Shown piece by piece: positions 1-9,800 of a stretch of 64,000 nucleotides of DNA (the first letter of the stretch is position 1; each line of letters opens with the position of its first letter). The notes below the pieces were generated by a model, which saw nothing but the letters and a program-made list of their open reading frames with translations, had not been told where the DNA came from and searched no databases. The DNA is from Andalucia godoyi. Lineage: Eukaryota; Discoba; Jakobea; Jakobida; Andaluciidae. Made by a program: the position numbers and the translations under genes. The stretch lies in assembly GCA_009859145.1 (NCBI GenBank), contig VRVR01000004.1, positions 248,001-312,000 of the forward strand. The letters run 5' to 3'.

Positions 1-1
1 G

Positions 2-1747
2 CGGAAAATCCGAGAAGAGGAAGAGCGCAAAAGGCTTATTGCAGAGGGCGAAAAGCGAGCCGTTGAGGCGGAGTTCCTTGCTCGAGAAGCTGTAGAGTAT
101 ACGTCTTACGTGTCTGATTTTGAAAACCGGCGACATGCCAGTGTTAAGGCTCGTCTCGAAATGCGAGAATGGAAACATGCCTCTGCCTGTTCTCGTCTGC
201 CGGACGCCAGTTCAGTTCGTGACATGAACACGTTTTATTCCGCGTGCAATGAAGATCCCTTAAAAACGATTGAAGACGCAGACCAGTGCTTCTTGATTCT
301 CGAACATGCCGTCCTCGCGCAGACTGTGAATGATCACAAGAACCATCTGCTGGATGCTTCTCAAACTGCGATCGATACGTTTACTGCCAAGACGATGATG
401 TTTGATTCTGAAAAAGGGGTATCGGATGAGTGCGGCAACAGAGGAGGGTTTACAAGGATTGTACGCGATTCTTCTCGAATTGGTGTTGGAATCTGGGCAA
501 ACACAAAGAAGGATCCTCGTACGCGCACCGTGGATTTCGGAAAGCTAGCGTCGTACTGCGATATCCCCAGATCACTTGCAATAGCCAATATCGCGATTCG
601 TTATACGAGCATTCATGCACTAGGGTCTATTCCGTCAGACAAGCTGTTCCTTGCAGTTGGGGGTCTGCATCGATTTGAATTGCTGGCTCTCCCGCCTGCA
701 CCGAAACATCCCGAAGACGGAGCCCCGGAGGACGCGTGGACTGTTCGATTGATTCCTACGAATGCTGAGACTCACGTTCATCACGTAACGTATCCACCAC
801 AAATGGAAAGCACCACTCCAGCGTCTGGTGTTCCTGCCATTAGTCTGCGATTCACCGTTGTCGTTCCGAATGATGTGCTAATCCGCGTGGACGCGTCCGC
901 AGGGGACATAGTTCGCGTTGGAGAATGGGACGAAAGCAATTCCAGTTGGAGGGTGGATTCAAGTGCGGTGCAGCAAGCAACGTTTATACCGGACACTCGG
1001 CAGTTGTCTTTTCAAGCGGCGCGATTTGGGACGTTTGCTTTGCTGTTCCCGAGAGCTTATGACCTTCCGCTGGCGACGTGTCATGTGCGCCGCACATCGG
1101 CAAACGTCGTAAGCCTATACATTCAAGGCAAGAGACGATGGTCTGCAGCGGACCTTGACGTTGAGATATCAGTCTCTTCCGAGGGTTGCAAAGTCGTTCG
1201 GCCTGCGCTGCCGGTTCCGATAGAAGGAGATCCGTACCCCGTGCTCGTTGCGCTCCAAAAATACGGATTACATGTCATGTTTGAGGAATTTGACGCTGCA
1301 GAAATTGAGAATCTGGTTCCCAAAAGCCAAAGTCTCGAAGAGAAAGCATACGCAGAAATTGCGTTGATGATTGCTTCTGGTTGTCTGCACCGTGTGGAAG
1401 TAAGCAAGTGGAATCGTTCCGCTCCAGCTGACACTGGCATTGTGCGGCTCTTTGCGGAAGCTGTATCTGAGGATGTTGTGGCGGAAGCTCACGAGTCTCA
1501 CTGGTGTCGAGTTCCCGATTGCGGAGAAGAATCAGAAAATTGGCCTCATGACGATTTCTTGCGAAAGCAGGACACACACATCAATCTGTTTTACCTTGTG
1601 AAGTCTCTGCGAGAACAAGGAGCAATTCCAGCCATTGAAAGTGGAAGCGAATCCGACGATGATTATGTGCATCGAGTGGACATGAGCACTGTCGATTTCT
1701 TGACAGAACTGCTGCGCCTAGTCAGACCCTTATCATTTTCGTCGTAG
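2..1747 (+). CDS. DNAI7: Axonemal dynein-associated protein DNAI7/CASC1, 3' part
   Basis: The frame is open from base 2 to the TAG at 1747 (581 residues), so the 5' end lies outside the window. It begins in a charged EERKR/AEGEKR helix, followed by a W-K-H...C...PD...MNTF block (about residues 54-80) that is the N-terminal hallmark of CASC1/DNAI7. It ends with a KQDTHINLFYLVKSLR-type segment matching the family's C-terminal consensus. Family members bind axonemal dynein and tubulin in motile cilia. The GTG at 110 is not the start, because the same frame continues upstream. The middle (residues 180-400) is beta-rich and less conserved. Family assignment rests on recognised motifs, not on an alignment. 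Confidence 0.75.
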   Translation, partial: RKIREEEERKRLIAEGEKRAVEAEFLAREAVEYTSYVSDFENRRHASVKARLEMREWKHASACSRLPDASSVRDMNTFYSACNEDPLKTIEDADQCFLILEHAVLAQTVNDHKNHLLDASQTAIDTFTAKTMMFDSEKGVSDECGNRGGFTRIVRDSSRIGVGIWANTKKDPRTRTVDFGKLASYCDIPRSLAIANIAIRYTSIHALGSIPSDKLFLAVGGLHRFELLALPPAPKHPEDGAPEDAWTVRLIPTNAETHVHHVTYPPQMESTTPASGVPAISLRFTVVVPNDVLIRVDASAGDIVRVGEWDESNSSWRVDSSAVQQATFIPDTRQLSFQAARFGTFALLFPRAYDLPLATCHVRRTSANVVSLYIQGKRRWSAADLDVEISVSSEGCKVVRPALPVPIEGDPYPVLVALQKYGLHVMFEEFDAAEIENLVPKSQSLEEKAYAEIALMIASGCLHRVEVSKWNRSAPADTGIVRLFAEAVSEDVVAEAHESHWCRVPDCGEESENWPHDDFLRKQDTHINLFYLVKSLREQGAIPAIESGSESDDDYVHRVDMSTVDFLTELLRLVRPLSFSS

Positions 1748-1781
1748 TACGTAAAAAAAAAAAAGCCATTTGCAATACACA

Positions 1782-2598
1782 TTAGGCGCTGCAGAGCGGA
1801 AACAGCCATTTCAATAGTTTGTGGTGCTCAACCTTCGATGATACATTTTGGAAGGTCTGAGCATCAATCTGTTCCCACGGCAGCTCACTCCGAGACTTCT
1901 TCTCCAGATGCTCGAACACTTGAAGCGATTCCAGCAACGTAGCGGAATGCGAATTGAGCGCAGGACCTGCATTGTCCGCAGCGGATCCTCCGGGTTGAGA
2001 GTCAGGTCCCCAGTGTCGTTTCTTCCACGCTTGAAACGGCAATTTGTCAACAGACACTTTAACTCTGCTGAGCGCTTCGTTCTTGATGATTTTTGATAAT
2101 TGAGACTGAACGTCGCCCGCAACAGCAGGCATAGACCATTCAGCATAGTCCGGGATTTCGTCATCATTTTCTTCCTTCCGACTAAACACCGGAACCTCGA
2201 AAACTGAAGTATTCTCCGAAACAGAAATCCTTCGTTCTGGTTTCAATGCATTACTCGCGTGCGAGAGAGTCATCTGAGACAGCACTTGCGCCATATCTTT
2301 TCCGAGAAGCGGAGACTGCGATTCTGGAAATGGTCGCCCACGAGGAACACTGTCCAAACTCCAACTGTTATAATCGGGAACATCGTCGTCGTCATCATCA
2401 GCTTCATAGCTATGTGCATTCGCGAGCAAGAGTCCGCTTCCACTGGGCACAGGGTTCGATTGTCCAGAATTTCGAGTGCCAGGCTGATGAAAAATACGTT
2501 AGAATGACGAACTAAGGTGAAATCTGGAAAAGAATTTTGAAAAAGCATACAGGAAGGCTCCACGAGGAATAGTCTGGGATATCGTTGTCGTCCGCCAT
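1782..2598 (-). CDS. Unknown protein with three IPDY-x-SWS motifs (2 exons)
   Basis: I join exon 1 (2598-2551, 16 codons) to exon 2 (2483-1782) across a 67-bp GTATGC...CAG intron in phase 0, giving 249 aa. The join is supported because the acidic motif D-D/N-D/E-I/V-PDY-x-x-WS occurs at the very N terminus in exon 1 and twice more in exon 2 (about residues 45 and 125). Between the motifs the chain is polar and probably disordered. A WKKRHWGPD stretch and a leucine-rich helix follow near the C terminus. The three motifs look like repeated short linear binding sites. I do not recognise the family. It is divergent with the small gene at 2770 and converges on DNAI7. Confidence 0.65.
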
Positions 2599-2769
2599 TT
2601 TGACCAAAAAAATTAATTTCACTTCGAGAAAAAAGAGGAAGACAAGAAAGAATTCGCAAGATTTGCGGGAAGCAGCAGAAAAAGCACGCGAAGCAAAAGC
2701 AATGCCATAGATGAGGAGGGTACGGCGGGCAGAAGCCCAAGAAGGAAGGACTGAAGGAAAGAAGAACAG

Positions 2770-3021
2770 ATGGTGGACGTCACCAACCTCAAAAACCTCT
2801 CCAAACATTTGGCTCGCGTGCTGCGCCTCAAGCGGCGTAAAGTGACTTTTTACAATCCGCATCAGCGCCCATCCAATGAAGTTCCCCTTTTGAGTGGGGA
2901 CATCCGTGCGTCTGCGCACACCAAAACAGAAACAACCTATGTTTTCGTTCAGGGCTCTCGAATGGATCAATTAGTGCATTCGTTGGAAACCGTTTGGACT
3001 TTGGGAACCATGGGAAACTAG
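2770..3021 (+). CDS. Small basic protein of unknown function
   Basis: This 83-codon frame starts with ATG 171 bp from the divergent ATG at 2598. The N-terminal half is basic and probably helical (KHLARVLRLKRRK), followed by a proline-containing linker and a short hydrophobic C terminus. No domain is recognised. Its size, ATG start and shared divergent promoter region suggest a real gene. Equally short chance frames occur nearby, so the call is tentative. Confidence 0.4.
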   Translation: MVDVTNLKNLSKHLARVLRLKRRKVTFYNPHQRPSNEVPLLSGDIRASAHTKTETTYVFVQGSRMDQLVHSLETVWTLGTMGN

Positions 3022-3407
3022 GGGTTTCAACGAGCTTCATTTATTGCCATTCCGCAATTTATCAACTTGTTGATTCTCTCTCTCGATCTTTCCTTCTCTG
3101 TTTTCAATCGAGCGGATGTTGTATTCATTCTGTTGATTGGCAATGGTGTGCGCCACACAGAGAGAGAGAGAGAGAGAGAGGTCCTCCGCGGTGGAGGAAT
3201 CATCGATTACAAAGAATCGGCTGTGAATATTCGACAGTGTTTCATTGGGTCTCGGCTTGCAGACCTTCAGCCATGCTATCCGATGGTATTCACAGCCGTC
3301 CAACAGACGTTTGGGTTGGAGGCAGACTCATTCTTTTTCTTCTTTTTCTTTACTTTCTGAGCTGCCATTGCACGAACTGCAGTCAATTTGAGCTCCTGCA
3401 ACTGGTC
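3022..3407. other. Intergenic, convergent genes; (AG) microsatellite
   Basis: Lies between the small gene ending at 3021 and the NOC3 stop at 3408. It contains an (AG)11 microsatellite at 3159-3180 and pyrimidine-rich stretches near 3330-3360. No gene or RNA is supported here. Confidence 0.6.
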
Positions 3408-5642
3408 TCATTGGGTCTTTGCTGCCTTCCGTAAGCCAGTCGATGCAAGGACGCGCCCAGCTCGCCCAGATGGCTTGCGGACGCCGTGCTTCTGAGAGGA
3501 CGCCGCCCTCGATCGAATTTTCTTCATGGTGGACAGAAACAACTTGTAGGACTCTCGAATTTTCTCCATCATGAAACTTCTATAAACGGCTCGGTCTTTG
3601 AATGCCTCGGCAAACGGACGCGAATCAGAATCGTTCTCAGTTTTGTCCTCATGCATCGCAGTTCTCCAAGACGCAATGTGTGACTTTTGCCAATGCCGTG
3701 CGCTCGAAGAACGCGGCGCCGGAACCGCAGCTGGCCCTTGACGAGCAGGGAATTTGTAGAATGAATCCTCTCCAAGGATAAGTGCTCGTGAATGAGCACG
3801 AACACGCGGATGAATGTGTTTCGAAGTAAGAACAAATTCGAATGCTGGTAAAGTGAAATTTCCGGTGACATGGTGCTTTCCAATCAAAGAGATGTCCACC
3901 GCGGATGTCGACGCTCCGGTTTCCGACAAGGCTTCTGAAAACAACGCATTCGCGAGACCGGGATTCGCAGTTAGAATGGCACCCGCGGTTTCGAACATCA
4001 TGGAAACCGATTCAGATGCAGAAGAAGGAGTGTTCAAAAGGGATGCCGATGGAAGAGTACAAACGGCGAACAAGATCTGGCGAACAAGCACCTCACTGCG
4101 ATGCACACCGAGCTGTCGCAGAATAGGCGGAGCACGCAGAATGACTGCACAAGCTTCTGCAATATCCGCGAAAGTCTGATCGTCTCGTGGCGGACAGACA
4201 AGCAACTCACCAAGGACATCGTAGACAGCCTGGACAACAGAATGATGGTCAATGGACAGCCCAGCAATTGCGCCAGACCCAAAGAGCAGTTTTCCAACCT
4301 GGCAAAGTGCGGTCGCTCGGCAACTGGCAGCATATGAAACGTCGCTGGAACCCGAAGCCACAGACAACATGCATGCCGCTGCATCCAAAATGAGATCCAC
4401 ATTTAGAAGATGACCAAATGTAACAATCCCTCTCATCGACGCTCGCAGCAACGGCTCTGAAGCAGAAACAGGAGTAATCACTGGTGCCTGAAGCACACGG
4501 AAGTAACAAGAAACCATGGAATGGAGCATCTTCGTTTCGAACGAAAGCTTCTCCTTCTTCGACATTGTCGCGCTCGATTCTTTGAGGTCCTTCTCCAACT
4601 GTTCTTCATCTTCCTCATTCTCTTCATCACTTTCATCTTCTCGCTCCTTCTCGACGGATTTCTTTGCAGCATCATGTTTGTGACCACTTCGTCCAAGCTT
4701 CTTGGCAAATGTTTTTGATGGTTTCTTCTTCTCTTCATTCATCGAAGAATGAGAATACACAAGTGTCTGAGTAAACTTGAGAGATTCAAAGGATTCTAGC
4801 AACACCACATGAAACCAATCACAGCGCATGGACTCAAACGACGATCGCAGCCGTTTCGCCACGTTCTGGACCACTTGCACGGCGGCATCCGAGTACATAT
4901 TGTCTGAGAACAAGATTCTAATCCATTTGCAAGCCTCCTGCACGCACGTGCTTCCCATTAGTGTCACCAGAGGCGCGGCGAGTCTATCTACTAAATTGAA
5001 GTGCGGCAACTTCGAAAGAAGCAATCCGACAGCACGAACCATAAAGACCTCCTCCTTATGTGCCAATCGTTTCAAACAGAAATCCACGAATGCAGTGTAG
5101 TGTTTCAGCACCGAAGCCTCGAACATTCGAATGTTGCGAACTTCTTTTGAAAGGAGCTTATCGTCCTCCTTGGAGTGATCTGCAATCTTGTACATTGGGC
5201 AGATATCTGCGAACACCTGAGCTAATGACAGAACCACAAGAGAAAGGAACTCTGCATTCTCCTTGAACTCCACAAGCATATCAGTCAATTCCTTCATGGC
5301 CTCGGAGGAAGCAGCCGGCTCTGAAAGGATCGACGTACACAGCGTGGCAATTCGTTCCTTCAACAAACGAAGAGTCCACACCGTGACCTTCTTTTTGGCA
5401 GGGGGTTCCACTAGCGGTTTTGCATCCGGTGTAGGAACATCGCGCTTTCGAGACGCCTGTTTTGGCTGCGAAACGACCGCCCCTGCAGCATCGCGGATTG
5501 GCAGTCCTTGAGGCTGTTGGCTGTGGTTCTTTCCAGGTCCCTTGAACGCTCTGACTCTACTTTCTCCAAATGAAAGCTCGTTTTCAAACACCTTCGCAGC
5601 TTTCGCAGAACCCCGACGCGGTTTCACGTCAGACACGGTCAT
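3408..5642 (-). CDS. NOC3: Nucleolar complex protein 3 (NOC3), 60S ribosome biogenesis
   Basis: 744 aa from an ATG at 5642. A basic N terminus is followed by the NOC3 N-terminal domain (about residues 90-190; KERIATLCTSILSEP, then a block containing DICPMYKI), matching the conserved opening of NOC3L/Noc3p. An acidic-basic hinge (residues 300-350, E/D-rich after KKK) separates it from the C-terminal CBF/NOC-type helical repeat region (about 380-640), which includes LPAFEFVLTSKHIHPRV. The tail is rich in R, K and S and probably directs nucleolar localisation. In other eukaryotes Noc3 pairs with Noc2 in pre-60S maturation and has a reported role at replication origins. The sequence just upstream of the ATG is an AAT/AAC microsatellite. 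Confidence 0.85.
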   Translation of the reverse strand: MTVSDVKPRRGSAKAAKVFENELSFGESRVRAFKGPGKNHSQQPQGLPIRDAAGAVVSQPKQASRKRDVPTPDAKPLVEPPAKKKVTVWTLRLLKERIATLCTSILSEPAASSEAMKELTDMLVEFKENAEFLSLVVLSLAQVFADICPMYKIADHSKEDDKLLSKEVRNIRMFEASVLKHYTAFVDFCLKRLAHKEEVFMVRAVGLLLSKLPHFNLVDRLAAPLVTLMGSTCVQEACKWIRILFSDNMYSDAAVQVVQNVAKRLRSSFESMRCDWFHVVLLESFESLKFTQTLVYSHSSMNEEKKKPSKTFAKKLGRSGHKHDAAKKSVEKEREDESDEENEEDEEQLEKDLKESSATMSKKEKLSFETKMLHSMVSCYFRVLQAPVITPVSASEPLLRASMRGIVTFGHLLNVDLILDAAACMLSVASGSSDVSYAASCRATALCQVGKLLFGSGAIAGLSIDHHSVVQAVYDVLGELLVCPPRDDQTFADIAEACAVILRAPPILRQLGVHRSEVLVRQILFAVCTLPSASLLNTPSSASESVSMMFETAGAILTANPGLANALFSEALSETGASTSAVDISLIGKHHVTGNFTLPAFEFVLTSKHIHPRVRAHSRALILGEDSFYKFPARQGPAAVPAPRSSSARHWQKSHIASWRTAMHEDKTENDSDSRPFAEAFKDRAVYRSFMMEKIRESYKLFLSTMKKIRSRAASSQKHGVRKPSGRAGRVLASTGLRKAAKTQ

Positions 5643-5654
5643 TTATTATTTCGC

Positions 5655-5655
5655 A

Positions 5656-5687
<32 letters not shown>

Positions 5688-5735
5688 TAAAAAAATAAAA
5701 AACAACAACAACAACAACAACAACAATAATAATAG
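5655..5735. repeat. (AAT)n/(AAC)n compound microsatellite
   Basis: AAT triplets at about 5655-5694 and AAC triplets at 5700-5731, in the 5' leader of NOC3 (minus strand) and in the divergent interval before the phosphoesterase gene. Chance frames through it give poly-N or poly-Y/C. Confidence 0.9.
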
Positions 5736-5997
5736 TTTCGCTTACCGAGAAGAAGTGAAAATAAACAAGAAAAATAATATAATAAAATTATTCGCTCGAA
5801 AGAGGAAACACACTGGATAAATTGGACAGCTTTCCAAGCGCCGTCGACACGTGTCAACAGAATCCTCTTTCCGGATGGTCGTCAGGAACAAAAATATATG
5901 AAAACTGCGTTGTGTGGTTCGTTGCTTCTCGGTCTTCCAGTTTCTTTTCTGCTTCTTTCTGTTGCTTTGACTTGGTGAGTGAGTGTGGGCTTGGAGA

Positions 5998-6840
5998 ATG
6001 AATTCGATGTTGTCATTGGATGTGGAGAGGCTGTTGATATTGCATGTGACTGATACACATGCCGATTTATTGCAAATTCACAGATTGGCTGATTATTTTA
6101 GCGAACGGCGGATTCTAGTGGATTTGATTTTACATTCGGGCGATGTCGGAGATCTTTCGAGTCCTCAAACTGCGTCGAAAGAGCAGCATTTTGCAGCAGA
6201 GGGTGAACTGACTGACACCTTTGCATCCATAGAAAATATTTGCTGTCGCCTATTGTACGTACCGGGAAATCATGACCCGGAAAGTACCTTTTCCAGAAAG
6301 CCACAGCTGTCGTCGTACAGCAAAAATGTGCATGGAAGCCCCATGCTATTGGTTCCGAATTTGTACTTGGTGTCGGCAGGTGGATCGGTTGATTCTTTCG
6401 AAATTGCTGACAAAACCAAACTTAAATGGGCTGGATATCCTTACTCGGAGGGCAAGACCGAAGAATTGCGTCGTTGCCTGGAGGCTCAGCTTGAGAAGGT
6501 TCCGGCGGATGCGGATGTTCTTGTGATGACGCACTGTGGACCGTCTGGATCACCGAGTGTTATCTGGAACGGCATTGTTGACATGGGATCATCGGATGTT
6601 TTGCATTTCTTGCAAAAACTGGAAGGAAGAAGACCCCATCTGAATCCATTGCTTGCGATCCATGGACACACCCATCCTTCTCCTGGGCAGTTTACTTTAG
6701 GCAGTCTCTCTTTTCCAGTGTCAAATGCGGGATCTCTTGTCGATGGAAACTTTTCGGTCATTCATCTTGCAAAACATCCCGAGACGCGTCGGTGGAGCCT
6801 CGAACGCATCGAACAATTAAACTTGGATGCAATGTACTAG
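5998..6840 (+). CDS. Calcineurin-like metallophosphoesterase
   Basis: 280 aa from the ATG at 5998; the in-frame GTG at 5983 is discarded. The metallophosphoesterase signature motifs occur in order: D-T-H (about residue 19), GDVGD (about 45), GNHD (about 93), MTHCG (about 175) and GHTH (about 222). The family coordinates two metals and hydrolyses phosphoesters. The substrate cannot be inferred. There is no signal peptide or membrane segment, so a cytosolic location is likely. It converges on the NT-C2 gene, whose stop lies 47 bp downstream. Confidence 0.85.
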   Translation: MNSMLSLDVERLLILHVTDTHADLLQIHRLADYFSERRILVDLILHSGDVGDLSSPQTASKEQHFAAEGELTDTFASIENICCRLLYVPGNHDPESTFSRKPQLSSYSKNVHGSPMLLVPNLYLVSAGGSVDSFEIADKTKLKWAGYPYSEGKTEELRRCLEAQLEKVPADADVLVMTHCGPSGSPSVIWNGIVDMGSSDVLHFLQKLEGRRPHLNPLLAIHGHTHPSPGQFTLGSLSFPVSNAGSLVDGNFSVIHLAKHPETRRWSLERIEQLNLDAMY

Positions 6841-6886
6841 CACCACGATTGTCATTTGACTTTTAAAAAAACAAAAAACAAAAAAA

Positions 6887-9800
6887 TTACTGCACAAAGG
6901 CTGAAAACTCGTCAGGCGAAACAGTGACATGGGACTTCTGAGAAGTGTTGTAGGATCGGACGTTATCAATGACGATCAATGGCACACGTTCTCCTGCATC
7001 TCTTTGCAAAGAATTGAAATTGCTCAATATCGTGCCCGCTAGCACAGGGGAAATATGCGGACACAGTTCAGTGCAGATAAATTTGGCGTCAAGCGACTTC
7101 TTGTGCATCACCAACAAATTGGACAATTCTCTTGTTTTGGAAAACCAACAGTTTTCGTCAGGCACACGCACACGGTTCTCAACAACGTTGCGAACCTCCA
7201 TGGAGTACATTTTGAGAATCATTCCAGAATCTTCCGAGCAAAGTTCTGGACAGTCCGCGAGCGCCAGTAGCACAGCATTGTCAAGCGCAGAAACAAATAC
7301 CTTCGACAAAGCGGGAGACAATTTCTTGCCTTCCCCGGTGACTCGCAGTTGCAACGCAAGCAGGTTTTGTAGAGACGACAAGACTGGATGCATGGCCAGA
7401 TTGAACTGGCTGCCTCCCTTTAACAAAACTTCTATGACGGAGCGAGACGGGAACTGCAGCAACAATCCCACGGCATCGCAAAGCATAGCCAAGGACATCC
7501 GCATGCAAGAAACCAAACAGTCACGAACAACGGCTACACGATCCGTTGTTGATGAATTCTTCGATGCTGTCCACGCAGATTCGGGATCGTCGTCTTCAGC
7601 AGATCGGCTCGCCGAACGAGAACGACTCTCGACAACTCGCTGAAATGCAGCTACCAGCACAAACGACGGCAATACATTATACAACTTCTGGTTGCTGATT
7701 GCACTGACAAAATTTTGCATACGATCCAAGACATTGTTACCTGACCGCACGGACAAATCAACGAGATCTCTGACAGCCAGTTCCAAAGCAAATGGTGATG
7801 CAGGCGACTGCGGAAGATCATATAATTCACGGTCGACAAAGACGGCCACGACTTCATCCACGGCAAAGAGGGTACTTCGAGGACTGGGAACGGCGGCGGC
7901 AACAGTCGCTGTCGCATCCGTTTCAAGAACCTTGACTCTTAAAAGAAGTGAGTCGATTTCATTCGCGAGTGCAGTCTTCTCTCTCTCAGCGTCTTCTCTG
8001 ATCTCCGAAATCGAGGCATCGTACTGCGACAGCTTTTCCAGTAAGGCAGAAATTTCTGATGCATACGTCTCTTTCTCCTTGTCCGACGCTGCTCGAAGGT
8101 CCGAAACAAGGCTCTCGTACTTATCAATGCGATCCAGCAGGGAAGAGATCTCTGCTTCCAAAGCAGAAACGGTTCGCGAAACCTCCGATTCTCGAAACGT
8201 TACGTCTTCCTGACCATCATTCACCTGCGACAACAGCGAGCCAACTTCAGAGGCCAATGCCTCCACCTCCCTTCTGGACTGCCCACTGTTCGTTCTGGCT
8301 TCGTCTTCAGCTTCCGCCAGTTTCATCAACAGAGAATCAATCTCAGACCGCAAGGCAGACGTATCGCTGTTGTACATATCCCTCAGATCAGTCAAAGAAA
8401 CACTCATTTCAGAGAGCTGCTGCAAAAGGGAATCCACTTCGGAGCGGAATGCAATTCTATCCTGTTCTGCAGAATCTCTTGCTTCTTCGAATGTCGTCGA
8501 GAAATCGGACAGTTGCTTCAGCAAGGAATCTACCTCGGAACGCAGCGCATCCCTGTCACGTTCCAGATCACGAAAATCGTCAATAGAACAGAACTTCTTA
8601 TTTCTCGTATCGATATTCAGAGAGTTGCTTCGAGAACGAATCGAACGATTTCCTGCGATGTCCGAGGTGACAAACCCAGGGGCAGACTGAATGGAGATCG
8701 GCGGACGGGACCCGGAAAGAACGGTGGCATGCGCATCCTCAGAGAACGGATTAAAGTCTTCATCATTATCGAACGGGTTGCTGCGGTCGAGTGTGCTGGT
8801 ACTGTCTCGAGCCTTTCCTTCTCCGATTGTAGATGTTCCAATTTGAATGATGCCTCCCTCTTCTGAAAAGGGATTGAACGGATCGCTGGATTGCGCAACA
8901 TTTGAATGCTGGCCCATGGCGAAGCCAGTATGCAACGGAATATGATCTTTTTCAGCAGCCTTGTTGTGCAGATCCGACACGGTATCCTCCAACACAGAAA
9001 CAGCCTGCCGAAGAGCATCATTCTCATTCTTCAAGTTGTGAAGTTCTTGATTCGGACCTCGCAGCGCCGACTCCAGGTCAACAACCAATCTATCGCGCGC
9101 TTTCAGCGCTAATGACACGGATTCCAGATCGCTGCCTAGCTTTGAGACAGAGATCTGCAATTCCAAGTTGCGAGAGGAAACAGAAGCCATATCCTGTTCG
9201 TGTTTCAGGCCACAGTTTGTAAGCGATTCTCGAGTTGCTTTCAATTGCTCCTCCACCGTTACCAACTGCTCGGCCTTTTCTCGCAACCTGGAATTCTCCG
9301 TTGTCAGGGAAGCAATGGTGCTGGCAAGCGAGTCTAGCTGGCTTTCCAGATGCAGCACTGTACTCGCAGAATCACTACGTGATTCCTCCAATTCTTGAAC
9401 CCTCTTCTGCAGCTCGGTATTCTGCATGGTGAGGGAGCTCACGTTAGCAGAAGACTCCAGTTGTTGGCTCGTCAGGACAGAACACTGCAACGTTAAATCC
9501 GACAACTTATCAACAAGAGACGAACGCTCGGTCTGACCGGAAGACACTTGTTCCAACAAAGAATCCGTGTTACTGCGCATGTTTTCCAATTGTTCCAACA
9601 ACGCATCGCGCTCGGCGACTAACGAAGCATTCTGGTCTTGCAGAGCCTGCAGCTGTAGCCGCAGTTGAGACACATCAGCAGCTGCAGTGTCTATCTGGGC
9701 ACTGAGTTCAGTGATTCGTTCGGACTGCATAGAATTCTCGGCAGCAACGGAATCGTGCAAAGTCGTCTTCACACTCAATTCCTTTACAAGCTGATCGTTA

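Noticed and set aside
3159-3180. Possible CRISPR or telomeric array from simple repeats in the window
   Set aside because: All tandem arrays are short microsatellites or coding repeats without spacers, and no telomere-type unit occurs.
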